Made by a program: the position numbers and the translations under genes. 64,000 nt of DNA from Knoxdaviesia capensis (taxonomy: Eukaryota; Ascomycota; Sordariomycetes; Microascales; Gondwanamycetaceae), in contig LNGK01000003.1 in the NCBI GenBank assembly GCA_001510575.1, positions 3,115,732-3,179,731 on the forward strand, read 5' to 3'. The notes below the pieces were generated by a model. The model saw only the letters and a list, made by a program, of their open reading frames with translations, was not told where the DNA came from and did no database searches. This document shows, piece by piece, positions 10,654 through 23,000 of this stretch (the stretch's first letter is position 1; each line of letters starts with the position of its first letter).

Positions 10654-11859
10654 GCAAGCTACAAGACTCGTGCTTGCACTGCAGCTATGCATACCGTCAC
10701 TCACACCGTAGAACACGAACTTGTGGTTCCTCTCTGTCTTGGTTATATTCGTCTTGATTAGAGGAGGCTTGGGGTGCTTATACCCTCTGAGATCTCTATC
10801 ATGGCGTTGATTGTTCTAGTTTTGTTAATGTGGAGAGGCTCCTTATTTGCTTCTCGGTTTTGCTTTCTGATTCCCCTCTACAGTAGTCTACTATTGAGGC
10901 ACCTGCACATGATGTTTACGAAAGAAGAAATTGAACGATACTATTCCCAATAAAACGCGAGTTATATTAAAAGTCCCCACCACCTCAATCTAGAAAGCCC
11001 TCAAACCTCCGATGGGCACTAACATCACCAACAGAAACGCGAACGCAAAGCACATACGATCCATGACCAAACAGCGATGTAAAAATGAAAGACACAAACA
11101 GCCAGAACGAACGCACACAGAACAAAACGCACAACTTGGGCAGCCCAACAGCAAGATTATGGAGGGCGGCGCCCCGCAGGAACATCAACGAGAGAAACGA
11201 GAGAAACGACACTCTAGACGCGGAAGACACGGACACACAGCGCGCGCGGGTGCAAGATCAGCTTCCGTAGAGCGGAAAACGCCTGGTTCGAGAATTTGAG
11301 AAAGGACCTGCTGATGAAGAGAGGAAGAGAGCAAGAGACAGGGACGGGCGGAGGGCGAGAGGAAACAGAAAACTTCAGCTTATTATGGACTGAGCAGTAA
11401 ATGAGGGTGGAGGATGAGTGATGTGATGATGGGCAGGCCGTTATTCATAAGAGGAGAGAAAAGGAAAGCAGGATCCATGATGCAGACTGGAAAGAAAAGG
11501 AAACGCCGGCGATGACCCGAACATGAACGACAGACAGATGTGGGAGAAGAAAAGGAAATTAAAAGAAATCAGAACGCAAGAAGCTTCGTATCCAACTTGG
11601 CAACAAGAGACAACACCCAAAGAAACAGAGAACGCCGGCAACAGCAGAGTGGCCGCCGGCTCTTATGCGGCGGCGGTCAGGGAAGCACAGGAACCACAGC
11701 GATCCAGGCTTCAAGTTTGGTTATAAAGGAGAGACCATCAGATACACAGAAACACAGGCGACAGCAGGCAAAAGCCAAAAGCAAGTTGAAAAACAGGGGA
11801 ACGAAGCACCAGCAGTGACACGGGGGGGGGGAGGGACACAGGCGGGGGCGGATACAAAC
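10654..11859. other. intergenic between convergent genes
   Basis: 3' flanks of the GPI protein gene and the BTB gene. It is A-rich on the plus strand and has no convincing ORF. A run of G (about 11822-11831) lies near the BTB gene end. Confidence 0.5.
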
Positions 11860-13336
11860 CTACCGTTTCTCTTCCGGGCCAGACCCATCAGCCCCGGAGG
11901 CCTGGTTAAGTCTGGACTTCTTCTTAGTTTTCTTATTCTTCTTGGTGGATGGTTTGGGGGTTTCACTTGCCCGCTCGTCGGTCGATGCCGAGGCCTGCGC
12001 CGACTCGCCGTCGTCCAGCACCGCGTCGTCGCTGCTGCTCAGCACCGCCGCCGCCGCCGGCGCGGGCTCGGCGGCGAGCGTCACGGGAGCCCCCTCGTGG
12101 CCGTTCGGCACGTCGTCGTTGTCGTCGATCGGGATGCCCCCGTTGGTATCGGCAGCGTCGGCCGCGTCGTCGGCCGGCTCGGGCTCGGACTCGCCAGCCG
12201 CCGCGGGCTCCTCCGCCACGGGCTCGGCCACCACTGCCACCGCCGCGCCGTCTCCGTCAGTCTCGGTCTCCGCCCAGGCAACACTGGGCTTGGGATCTGC
12301 CGCCACGTTGGTGCCGTTGGTGCCGTTGGCGCCGTTGGCGCCGTTGGTAAACGGCTGCGGCGACACGCACTTGGGCGCCGCGCCGTTGGCCGGCCCGTTC
12401 GACGCCGGGGCCGCGGGCCCGCCGCCGTGCTTGGCCTTCAGATCCATGTACAGGTTGGCCAGGGTCTGCAGGAACAGCGTCGGCACGACATGCGACTTGT
12501 CGCGGAAGCCGGCGAAGAAGGCGCGGGTGTGCTCGACGCTGTTGAGCATGCGCTGCAGGCAGCGCGCCACGAAGGCCGTCACCCACGGGTCGTTGAGCAG
12601 GTACTCGCGCTGCACCTGGCTGGACCGCAGCTCGGCCAGCTCGTGCAGCAGCTCGCCCGGCGGGAAGGTCGGCTCCATGGCGGCAATCTCGCCGCGCAGC
12701 AGCTCGGCCAGCCCCTCGATCTTGAGCTCCAGGGCTGCCTTGTACGAGTAGAAGGCCGTGCGCAGACTCGCCCGCAGCGCCTGCTCCGGGTTCACGTAGA
12801 TCGGCTTCAGTGTCTGGTACTGGTCGGTGTACAGGAAGTGCACGATCACGTGGCCGATCTCCTTGGTCACGGTGTCGACTAACAGGCTGTCCTGCTCGGG
12901 CGCGTGCAGCCGGGCGCGGAGGTCGAGGGACTTGTCGAGGAAGTAGCTGTGGCAGTTCTGGGAGCCGCCCTGGAACATCAGGCGGATCACGCGGGACTCG
13001 TACGGCCTGGAGAAGACAGTGGATGTGTGAGTGAGAGGGCAGTCGACGGGAAGGACTAGGAGAGTGACGGGAAACATCCCCGGGAAGGGCCACTTACGAC
13101 TTGATGAGGTCGCCTTTGGCGCTGACCGGGCTCATCGGCCCGCTGGAGTTCTTTCTCTCGTGCATCGAGCTGGTGCGCTCGTGCACGGAGTTGGATCTCT
13201 CAAGCAGAGAGTTCCGGCGTTCGTGGATGGAGATGGACCCCCGGCGGTCGTGCTGGGCAGTCCGGAGCTCGGAGAGGAAGGCTCCGCGCATGTCCGGGGA
13301 GCTGCGGGGGGTCGGGGGACTTCCCGAGACATCCAT
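11860..13336 (-). CDS. BTB/POZ-domain protein
   Basis: Two exons (13336-13098, 13006-11860) give 461 residues. The N-terminal region is Ser/Arg-rich with four near-heptad HER-type repeats (about residues 35-64). A BTB/POZ-like domain then starts near residue 80 (ESRVIRLMFQGGSQNCHSYFLDKS, read in two parts) and includes IVHFLYTDQYQTL, a typical fungal BTB strand-helix. A helical part to ~residue 260 follows, then a long acidic Ala/Pro/Asn-rich tail, and a Lys-rich end (KKNKKTKKKSR) that could be a nuclear signal. BTB proteins dimerise and often act as adaptors, for example for Cul3 ligases; no partner can be read here. The stop codon TAG is also part of a GTAGGT donor-like string, so a further short exon is possible but unsupported. 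Confidence 0.7.
13145..13234 (-). repeat. HER-x-x-S heptad repeats within BTB protein
   Basis: Residues 35-64 repeat a seven-residue pattern: IHERRNS, LLERSNS, VHERTSS, MHERKNS. Each unit places Ser three residues after Arg, the pattern favoured by basophilic kinases. Regulation by phosphorylation is inferred. Confidence 0.6.
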
Positions 13337-14621
13337 GGTTGGCTGGCCTGGTGGAGGATGAAGGGGAAAGAGGCGTGAAGGTGTAGTGTACGGGGAGTGT
13401 CGTCGCAGGGTGTAGTGGATCAGGGCGAGAGACACAAGGCGTGTGGCTGGGGAGTCAATGTTGGCTTTTGGATGTGGGATGAGTTGCTGAGGCAGAGTTG
13501 GCTGGAGGGAGAGGGACAAGACTGACGGAGAGGCGACGAGGGAAGACGGGAGAGGAGCAGCAGAATGGAAAGACAAAGAGACAGGTTGGCCGGGAGAGAA
13601 AGATGAGAGGGCAGGAAAGAGACTGGTGAGGTGAGAGAAGCAAGAGACTGTCGGGCTGGAAGTTGGAGAGGCAATCCCCACGGGTATATATAGATACAGC
13701 GGTGTCAGTGTTTCTTCCGACCTGAGCGGCACAGAATGCCAGTTCCAGGTCTGATCACGTTTCCGCATCAACTGGTGAAGTCAGCCAGAGAGCCACGCAT
13801 CGCCAGCCATGCTGCCACTCTGCACGACTCCACCAGTGGCATAGATGCCCAAAATCAGGAGTGTTCACCGTATGTAGCCCTTCACGGGACGCTCGGCTCA
13901 GTTTGGCATACACCACCGCTCGGTGATGACTCCAACACACCCTCTCCAACGGCCAAATACCACGTCCATGTCCACCCAGAGCCGGAAGAAGCAATAGAGA
14001 ACAAGGCATACCGAGTGGGGCCAGCACACACACACACACACACCTCACCGTGCTTCTCTTGTCAGAAAAAAAAAAAAAGAAAAGAAAAAAAAGGAAAAGC
14101 CAGTGATAGAAACACATATATTCCTAGATCCCCTCATCAAAAATACTCTCTCATTGGCAGCTGGCGGGGTCCACAGCTCTGCGGGCCGTGGTTGGCCGAC
14201 GTGCCACACCCGGCGTGGCGAAGAGACGAAATCCCGGGGCCCTGAATGGTCCGGCCCGTCTCCGCGGCTGGATCGGCGGGGGGGAGTTGACAACATATCC
14301 CCAAAGAAGAAAAACAGAAAAAGAAAAAAAAAGCCCCTTCAGCGAAAAATATGACTCACCAAAGACCAGAGGAAGAAACAAACCCAATCAAAAAAAAACT
14401 CCCAATCAAAAAAAGGGTCGCCATGCATTGCTGCCCATCTGCCTAGAGCGGGCTCACCACCCTGTGTTTTTTGGGCCGGACACCAGCGGCACTGTACAGC
14501 GTGTTAAAAAGAAAAGCACCAGCCAAGCGGACCAAAAAGAAGAGATCAGAAGTGCAAAATAAATAAGAAACGCCCCGTATGAAGGGAAAAAGGGAACACC
14601 CACACGCCCCCTTGAAAGTGC

Positions 14622-14652
<31 letters not shown>

Positions 14653-15560
14653 CTCGCTGCTGGTGGCGGGTGGGTGCACGCCCAACAAATGGAATGGATA
14701 TATGGGGATGCCGGCCCCAATACCAGCTGGCGATGCCACAGCCTGCCACGTAGAAGGCGACCAAAAAGCAAAAGAAAAAGCACGCACATATATACACACA
14801 CACAACCCGTGGGATCTCGGGTGGTGGCCTTCTAGAGACTTCGACCCGTCTGCCGGAGCTGATATACAGGCCAATCACGGACAGGGTGTTTCGCGGCGTG
14901 AGGGCCGGTTGTGAAACACTCGGCTTATACGAGATATCGGACTATGCACAGGGAGATCGGAGTCTCTGCTCTGGTATGCAGAGCCTAAGGCAGTCTGGCG
15001 GTGTGCACGATACTCCAGCCAGATATACAGACAACCAGCGCATGGGACCGCCCCTCGTATCATACCGTCCCGGCGCCAAATATAGAGACCACGGGTATTC
15101 GTTCGCAGTGGGGCGGCTCCCAAGCACACACTGGCCGCGTGCCAATACCAAGTTGGGGTATTGGGCAGAGGTAAGGCATATATATACATCCCCGTTCGGG
15201 CGGTCTCGGGCTTTCACGGAGGATGTGATTGGATCGATAGGGCTTCTTTTTGTAAGTTCGGCCGTTGGGTGCGAGCCCCAATATCCTCACGCGACACCAT
15301 GTGCGCAAGGAAGATGCACCACTCGTGTAGTGTAGAGGGGCAAGGAAGTAAGTGTACAGACTGACGACCACGTATTGCGTACATGACTAGAACACGAAAA
15401 GAAATCCATCCCGAGGCATGCATGTGCCCCTCTCCCCTTCCTCCTATCTAGGAACGAGGAAGAAGCAGATCGCAGCACCCGCGAGCACACCCCCAGCATC
15501 ACCACCACGCTGCTGAAACCCCCTATGTCTGAATGGCCGGCCCGAGGGCATTCCGCCGCC
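13337..15560. other. intergenic with microsatellites
   Basis: Upstream region of the BTB gene (pyrimidine-rich on the minus strand, 13340-13680) and the 3' flank of ETR1. It contains a (CA)n run at 14025-14042, A-rich tracts near 14065-14100 and 14300-14420, and an (AT)n run at 14624-14652. No coding family was recognised. Confidence 0.5.
14624..14652. repeat. (AT)n microsatellite
   Basis: Uninterrupted alternating A and T for 29 bases. Confidence 0.95.
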
Positions 15561-16919
15561 TCACGTATCCCCGAACATGAAAATGGCCTTCCCCGCCCGG
15601 AACCCCTCCAACGAGCCCTGCGCCGCCTTGACCAGCGTCTCCTCCGGCGTCCCCCACTCCCACCGCACCTCGCGCACCGGCACATCGGCAAAGCGCCCCG
15701 CGCGGATCTGCGCCAGCAGGTCCTCGATCGCGTGGCGCCGGCCCTCCGGGTCGACCTGGTTCCAGTGCGTCAGCCAGAAGCCGACAAACCGCACGTCCTT
15801 GAAGATCAGCGCCCCCGTCGGCAGCACGACGGGCTGGCGGGACATGCCGCCGTAGGTGACCACCGTGCCGCCGGCGCACACGGAGCGCGCGAGCGCCGTG
15901 GCCGACTTGCCGCCGACGCAGTTGAGCGCGAGGCCCGGCAGGTTCGCGGCGCCGCGCACGATGGCCGGCAGCTGCTCGGCGGTCCACGAGCGCGCGAGCA
16001 CCTCGGCCTCGGTGACCACCGCGTCGGCGCCGAGCGCGGCCAGCTCGGCGCGCAGCGCGTCGGTGTCGGCGGCGGTCGCGCGCTCGCGCACCACGTTGAT
16101 GGTGCGCAGGCCCCACAGCCGCGCCAGCTGGATGGTTGCGCGCCCCACGCCGGAGTTTGCGCCGTTCTGGATCACCCAGGCGCCGCTGCCGGGCGCCAGC
16201 GGCTGCAGGCCGACGCCCTTCTTCAGCGGCAGCGCCGGGCCGTAGGTGCGCAGGATGCGGTACGCGGTGCTGGGGTTGACGCTGACGGTGGCGGCCTGCG
16301 TCGGCGTCAGGCCGGTCTTGTCGATCGGCATCAGCGCGGCGGCGTCGACCAGCGCGTGCGTGCGCCACGTGCCCATGGCCGCGCCGGCCGGGATCACCCA
16401 GTCGCCGGGCTTTAGGTCCGTCACGCCCGACCCCGTGGTGACCACCTCGAACAGGCCCTCGTTGCCGGGCACGGCGGCGGGCTCGCTTGTGCCGAGGGTG
16501 GATTGGAAGCTCGCCTTGACGCCGTAGGTGCCCTGGATGGTGTTGATGTCGGCGGGGTTGATCGGGGCGGCCAGCGTGCGCACGAGGACTTGCGACGAGG
16601 GTATCGACGGCGAGATCGAGTGTGTGTGGAGCCTGCAGAGCGTAGACCATCGCAGATAGTAGTTAGCATCCGCTGTGATCGGTGTAGAGGCTATGTTCAC
16701 ACGCGGGCCTGGGGCAAAAGTCACTCACTTCAAGACATCCTCCGGGTTTCCGTACTTGGGGTACACCAGCGACTTGGCCTGCGTGTACCCGTACGGCCCG
16801 GACTTGAACCGCAGCCCGCCGCGGCGATGCCCCACCTGCTGCAGCAGCCGGGGCACCGACGGCACCGGCTTGAGCGCCGGCTGCGTCGTCCTCGACAGGA
16901 CACGCAGAGACGTCTCCAT
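15561..16919 (-). CDS. ETR1: mitochondrial trans-2-enoyl-CoA/ACP reductase
   Basis: Two exons (16919-16729, 16632-15561) give 420 residues. The first ~40 residues are Arg-rich and lack acidic residues after position 2 (METSLRVLSRTTQPALK), a mitochondrial presequence. The rest is a zinc-independent medium-chain reductase: INPADINTIQGTYG, the NADPH loop NGANSGVGRATIQLARLWG, and GLALNCVGGKSATALAR. The family performs the last, NADPH-dependent step of mitochondrial type II fatty-acid synthesis, which feeds lipoic acid and respiratory function. Length matches yeast Etr1. The intron begins GTGAGT and ends CTGCAG. Two CCAAT elements upstream (17182, 17237) fit HAP-complex control of respiratory genes, which is an inference. 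Confidence 0.9.
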
Positions 16920-19366
16920 GATGTGTGTGTGTGTGGGTTGCCGAAGGAGCTTGGATGAAGCTGAATAGAGAGATGATTCTGTCAAGTTGTGTGTGTGTGG
17001 GTGTGTGTGTTCCCCGCTACCAGTCGGGAATGATCAAAACAAAAGGTTGAGTCTATACTGAGATTATTGCAGCACTCCAACACAAAAACAAAGGACGATG
17101 ATCAAGTTCCAACTTTTTTAACCTTTGATCCGAGTTCGGCTTCTCTCCGTGATGTCAATCTGATGCTTCTGCGCTGTCTGGCCAATCAGAGCCCACAGGA
17201 GCTCTCCGGGGCCCACAAATCTCACGAAGCTCCGTCATTGGTCAATTCTGGGCGACTCATCTCCTTTATTCGCTTTTTTTTTTCTGAGAAAAGGAGGTTT
17301 TTAATTATTGAGAAGGACTCGCTTTTTGCGTGTGCTGGTGGTATTTATCGTCGCTAGTTATACACACCGGACGTCTTTCACGGTGGTTGAAGGAAGCGAG
17401 TGAATGCGAGCAGCAAAAAGCGACCCACGGTTCCGGCTCCTGCAACCACTTTAACTTCCCATTTCGAAGAGATCCGAACACCTCTTTTTCTTTTTCTTTT
17501 TTTGTTCTCTTTTTTTTTTTTCCTTTTTCTCTGTGCACTCTAACACACAAGCAAACAAAAGATACCTTTGGGTGCAGCCCCTGGTCCCCTTTTCCTGCCA
17601 TTGGACCCCCGTACCCACGGACCCCTTTTCGCAGCATGAGAATGTGTGTGTGTGTGTGTGTTGCAGTTCTTGCGTTTTGTTCTGTTTCCCTCTTGTCAAA
17701 AACCACCACAGTGCATCTCCCCCCATCGATTGGCCCATCGTCCACCTTGATTGTCGTCTAACCGGAGGCCAAAGCGTGCCGTTACACCTCGATAGAACAC
17801 GGCGGGGGACAAAGTCGATCATCTGTTCGTCCGGGGGGGCACATGTTGGTTATCTTGCTGGTGGGCAAAACTGATAGTATAAACAGAAGGAAAGCATGGA
17901 GAGAGACAGGAGAGAGTCTGTTCGCTCAAGATCCGTTCAGCACATCTACTTGACGTTATATTGATGTCGTAGTTGCGCTGCGGTTTTGCGTAGAGGCACG
18001 GCCCTTTCGGGCGGACTATCGATATTTCATCAAATATCAACGGCGATAAAGTTGCGAAATGAGGGGTATCTGCTTGGTAGCTGTATCTACTGTCCAGTCA
18101 GTGAGGTCGGGATTTCTTGTAGGAGGAGTCCATCCGTCCAAAGGCTGGAATGATGCAAGTACACACCATCTACTTACACGTCGATTGGAGGCACACGCCG
18201 AGTCGATGTTTTGGACAGAAACGCAGCTGTCACACAAATCAAGCCGGCCGCCACATGAGAAACGAGCCCAGAATCAATAGAACCAATAAATGTCACAGGA
18301 GTAGGAAGATAAAGTTTCGGTTTCAATATTACGCAGGTTTCTCTTCATTTGTTCTGTCCTTCCTTCTCTGGAGAATAAATAAGTAAAACGCCGCCACTAT
18401 AACAAGACGCACACTTTCGATAGATAAGAGAGGGATGAAATAACAGGAGAGAGAAGGGAGATAGTAAGATAAAAGGAAAATAAAACAACAGCAGAGACAT
18501 GAGAAAAGGTTACGCGGCCGACGAAGACATGTGTAAGGAGTATATATGACCAGCTTTCGGGAGACCGAAAAAAAGCAGAGGTGGCTATAAGAACAAGATA
18601 AAACAGCAAGAGCGGGAATAGAATGATATGCGATTGCGAAAACGGGAATCATAGCGATCTCAAAAACGAAAAGAAAAGGAAAGCAAAAAAATGGGAGTCG
18701 TCGAGGATGAAAGATAGATCACTCCTGGACAACCCGCAGAAAGCGAAGCATCGCCGTCATGAGAAAAATAAGAGACAAAAATGAAGAAAATAGCAGCGCA
18801 TAAAAGTGATAGAAAGGTCTCAAAACGACCGGTGGTGGCAGGCCAAAAAATGAACGAGAAAAGGAGAAGGAAAAAAGGAACCGGAAAAGGAGAGTAAGAT
18901 ATTAGACAGGAAGGAGAAAGCTTCGTGGCATGGGACTTTGAAGTATATGCGAAGTATGATTCAACCGGACAGGTAGGCATACACCAATATACAACTTTGG
19001 AAACTGGACAAAATCATGGAACGGACGGTTTTGGTGGGAAGTGATGGGATCGGACTCGGCAAACGTATTGACAACAAAACGCTGCAAAGTAAATTGTAAC
19101 ATAAAAAAAAAGGTCTTGGTGTGTTGGGGGTATCGTATATGCTTTCACTCCTCTCCTCTTTGCTCTCCCTCTCATCAGGTATCACACTCTTACCACTCAC
19201 ATATTGCGGTGAATATATATGTAGTAGCCACAATATGCAAGCAGCACGAGACAAAGTCCCCTCCCCACACGAATAAGAAAAGAAAAGAAAAAGACACACA
19301 CAAGCGAGACGGTCACGGCAAGTTTGGGATTCACACAGGCCCATCATCTCTCGTGTCTTTCTTCTC
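16920..19366. other. intergenic, no gene recognised
   Basis: Upstream region of ETR1 with GT-rich tracts (near 16923 and 16990), CCAAT elements, T-rich stretches near 17270 and 17500, a (GT)n run near 17645-17660, and the 3' flank of the next gene. No protein family was recognised in any frame. Confidence 0.5.
17182..17241. promoter_or_regulatory. two CCAAT boxes upstream of ETR1
   Basis: CCAATCA lies at 17182-17188 on the plus strand and ATTGG (CCAAT on the minus strand) at 17237-17241, 260-320 bases before the ETR1 start. The first fits the HAP-complex consensus; function is inferred. Confidence 0.35.
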
Positions 19367-20029
19367 CTATTTGATATTCTTGAACAGGTTGTCGTTCATG
19401 TCTAGGTCGAGCTTCGTCTCGAGGGCCGACAGCTCGGGGATCATCGGCGGCGGCGGGCCCAGTGGACGCTTCGCATCTTCGACAATCATGCTTGTGCGTT
19501 TTGACGTGACGGAGGCCGAGTCTGACGAACGCAGTCTCCGGAACCACCCGCTGTTACGCTTGGTCTTCTTGTCGTCCAGGATGGATGCGCTGCGACTGTC
19601 GGGCCGGAGCACGCCATTCGATGCTGCGTGGCCGTTCGCTTCGAGTTCACCTTCAGCATAACTGTTATTCAAAAGAGTCCGGCTGAAGAGTCGGCGGATG
19701 CTTCCTTGTCGACTTGACGGGGCGGGAGACAGAGGAGTGTCATCAGCGGGCCGCTTGGTCCCGGAGTAGACTGTATTACCATTGGAGGGAGACGTGGCCG
19801 ATTTGCCGTTCGTCAGGGCCATGGCCAGGTTCTTATCGATTCCATTGGCAATTCCGTTGGCCGCCTTCTTCTTCGCCGGAGTGTGGGGTGGGGTCGAGAC
19901 CGGCGGTGGTGACGGAAGCGGCGCGGGAATGTCGGTGCCCTCGGTGAGAGATTCGAACTTGAAGTCCAGAGCCGGAAGCTGAAATTTCTTCGACTTGGCC
20001 GCCAGACTGGGCTCCATTAAGGCGGGCAT
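19367..20029 (-). CDS. conserved-looking small protein, unknown function
   Basis: A single-exon ORF of 220 residues starting MPALMEPSLAAKSKKFQLP. It is rich in Ser, Pro, Asn and Lys, with no recognisable domain. Features seen are a Pro-rich stretch (APLPSPPPVSTPPHTP), a basic KKK patch, Arg/Ser segments such as RRLFSRTLLNNSY and GWFRRLRSSDSASVTSKRTS, and an acidic, helical C-terminal end (ELSALETKLDLDMNDNLFKNIK, read in two parts) that may be a binding motif. The basophilic RxxS sites suggest a phosphorylated, mostly disordered regulatory protein. The frame is open 92 codons upstream, but the ATG at 20029 is the best start. Confidence 0.55.
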   Translation of the reverse strand: MPALMEPSLAAKSKKFQLPALDFKFESLTEGTDIPAPLPSPPPVSTPPHTPAKKKAANGIANGIDKNLAMALTNGKSATSPSNGNTVYSGTKRPADDTPLSPAPSSRQGSIRRLFSRTLLNNSYAEGELEANGHAASNGVLRPDSRSASILDDKKTKRNSGWFRRLRSSDSASVTSKRTSMIVEDAKRPLGPPPPMIPELSALETKLDLDMNDNLFKNIK

Positions 20030-23000
20030 ATCTGATTGTGTTTCAAGTCCCCCGATCGGAGGGAGAAAAGAAGAAGAGAAAAGGAGAGGGAAAAGGAAGA
20101 AAATAGAACCCAATGAGTCCGGTCTGGGCAATTCAGAGATGTCGAGACTTTTTTTTTCAGATGTCGCCGAATAAGATCTGTGTGATGCGGGTTTGTAAGA
20201 GAGTCGGCGCGTGTCGAAGAAAAAAACACGTCTTGCGCGAACCAGGTTTGTGTCGAGAGAGAAATGAGAGTGACAAGGTTTGTTCAGGAGTTGGAAAGCA
20301 ATCAAGTCTCTAACTCAACAGAAACAGGATGAGAGGCCAGGACACAGAAAAGACGGATGAGGGAGACGAAGAAGAAAGATGCCGAAGCCAAAGAAGGGAG
20401 GCGAAAGTCAAGAGGGCAGAATGTGGGAAAAAAGGAACTGTGAACCCAACACTGAAGAGAGTTGACAGAAAGGAAGGAGAAGAAAAAAAAGAAGTAAAAT
20501 AAAGGAGAATACCAGATACGGCAAAAAAAAAAAAAAAGATACCGGGGGTGGGCCAGCAAAAAAGCCTGCGAGCTGGAGGTACCGTAGTAGTAGTACTAAG
20601 CCCGAATTTGTGACGTGCGGAAAGTGCAATCAAGAGACACTTTGGAGGCAGGAGCGAGCTTTTCTTAGCTTATGCCGATATATCCAATATCCCCAGCTGG
20701 GGAAAAAGAGACGATAAGAGGAATGGGAATGCTGCAGAGTTGTAGACCAGCTCGCAACCAGGCAGATTGTAACTGAAGGGTTGGTTTGTTTTATTTTCAC
20801 GATGATGTCAAGAAGGGAAAAACGGGAGGGTGAGAAACGAAACGATAAAGGGGGGAGGGGGGAAGGGGAAAAAAGGAAGAGTGTAGAAGGGAAAGCAGAA
20901 ACACTTGAAAGCGCGGAAGTGTAAGGGGGAAGAAGAGGGAAAAGAAGGAAAGAAAAGAGACTGAGAGAAGATAGAGAGAGAGACAGAGACAAGTGGGCGA
21001 TGAAGCTCCTTCCTGGGTCAGCAATGACAAGACCAGAAACCAGAAACCACGGTTGATAATGCTTGAGGGGGAAGCAACAGCATGGAGAGGCAGGAGCAGC
21101 AGCGACCGGGGAAGGAGGAGCCCACGAAACAAAAGCTTCAACCCGTTTGAATCAATCGGCTTGACGTTGAGCTTTTTTGGTTGTTCCTTCTCTCTGCTTT
21201 TTGGCTCTGGTAGTAGTCAATAAGGGGGCCAATTAAGATTTGCCCTGTCGTGGGACTTTTGGCCCTCTGTGGCTAGTAGTTGATTCTCTCGCTATTCTTA
21301 GGGGAGTTCTTGAGTTCTTGACACACGGTTGTGGCTGATGGGAAAGGATATTGATTAAATGTGATTGAAACAAAAACCAGATTGGAGTTGAAACGCAGAC
21401 TTAGAAGCTCATGGGAGGGGAATTGGAGGTGGTCTGAGAGAGTATATATCTTCGTCACCAAAGTCAGGATACTCTAGAGATCCCCCTTCTTCGCTGTTTT
21501 TCTGCCGTTCCCGCAGCACTATACGCATTAACTCTGAGTACCTACCTCGTGAAAAGTGGCTACACGATGTCAGAATTGAACTCAAATCCACCCACCACAC
21601 GGACGCTCCAGCTGTATGTAGCTTCTAAGAGGTAGCAGCTGCGTTATCACACAATACGAGGGCTGCGAAAAAAAGACTCGAGGTTGGAGAGAGACTGCAA
21701 GAAGTCAGGCGATGGCCGTCGGCCGGTATCTGCCTACCGCAGCTTTTACTACGCTGCAAATCAACCACTTAATCCCCTACGACTCTCTTGCATGTGTGGG
21801 ACGAGCACGACCGCGCGGGACCGAGTGTGCTGTGTCTTCTGTACGTACGGACATCTAACCGAAGTCTGTGTGTCTGCGTGCGCCTGGCTGCATATCACCA
21901 CCATCACAGCTCTCAGACACCAGGAACCACTACGTGTACAAATTTTCCCGCTTTGCCTTTTCGTTCTTCTCTGCACCTTGGCCCTCTCTGCCCTCCGGTT
22001 CATGGTCGTCGGTGGGGATTAGCCGTTGACTTACTTACAGAGCTGTGGAGGTGAGATTATGAAGAAACGAGAGCCCTCCAAAAAAAAAAAAAAATTTAAG
22101 AAAATAAAAAATAAAAGAAACAAAAGAAATTTCTGCAGTTTGATCGTATTCCTCCTGAGGATTTGGGGGGACGGACTGCTGAGAAAAGGCGTACCTCGGT
22201 ATACAATACAAATCAGTGAGCAAGAGTAACGGGATGTCAAGGAGAATCTAGTGTACCATGTCAACGTATACCGAAGGCGACGCCACTTCTGTAAATATCC
22301 TCTTGTCGATGATTCGCGTATCCTTGTTCGAAGGAGCAAAGATGATTCACACGAATGTCAAATGTCGTACACTAGACCAACCCCAGACTTCTTCAGCAGT
22401 TCTTCCTGCAGAACAGCGGTCTTGGTGAGTCTGATGTCGCCTTCTATCAATACCATTCTTGTGTACTTGTTGGGCGGTACAATACTGCTCCAGTCCTGTA
22501 TTCCTGAATGCCAGAGTACTGCGGGAGTGTCCCAGCTTTCTGCCCAAGTCTCTCTTATCTGACGACCCATTTCTTTTGTTTTATCGCCTCTTTCAAGCTT
22601 CTATGAAACGTAAAAGAACGGCCGTGTTCAATGCACCACGGCCACCACCACAGCCATCCGGCGCTGCTTTTCCTCTGCCGCGGCGGCACAGTCTTTGCTG
22701 CCTCACTCCCTCCCTCCTCTCAGTCAGAAACTCGGCAATCTGAATAATATACCGTCACTGGTTATATGTACCCCTAATATTTCAGTCGCTCGGCTGTTAG
22801 GTGAAGTCCGACCTCTCCAATGACTTGGTCTTCAACGACCACTGTCGACCCGTGCGCAAGGAAGCCTGGCCACCCTCTTTCCACAATCGTCATGGATGGT
22901 TTTCTCAAATTTCCCGTATGGGCATGATCCACGTTCAGGATCCCACCCGCCAAGAGACTTCTCCCATCCCTCCCTCTTCGCTCTTTCAAACGGTAGTTTC

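Noticed and set aside
11665..12882. 405-codon plus-strand open frame
   Set aside because: It is antisense to the BTB gene and Arg/His/Gly-rich, as expected for a GC-rich shadow.
14624..14652. (AT)n run as a possible transposon insertion or terminator hairpin
   Set aside because: No flanking inverted repeats or duplicated target site were visible. It is an ordinary microsatellite.
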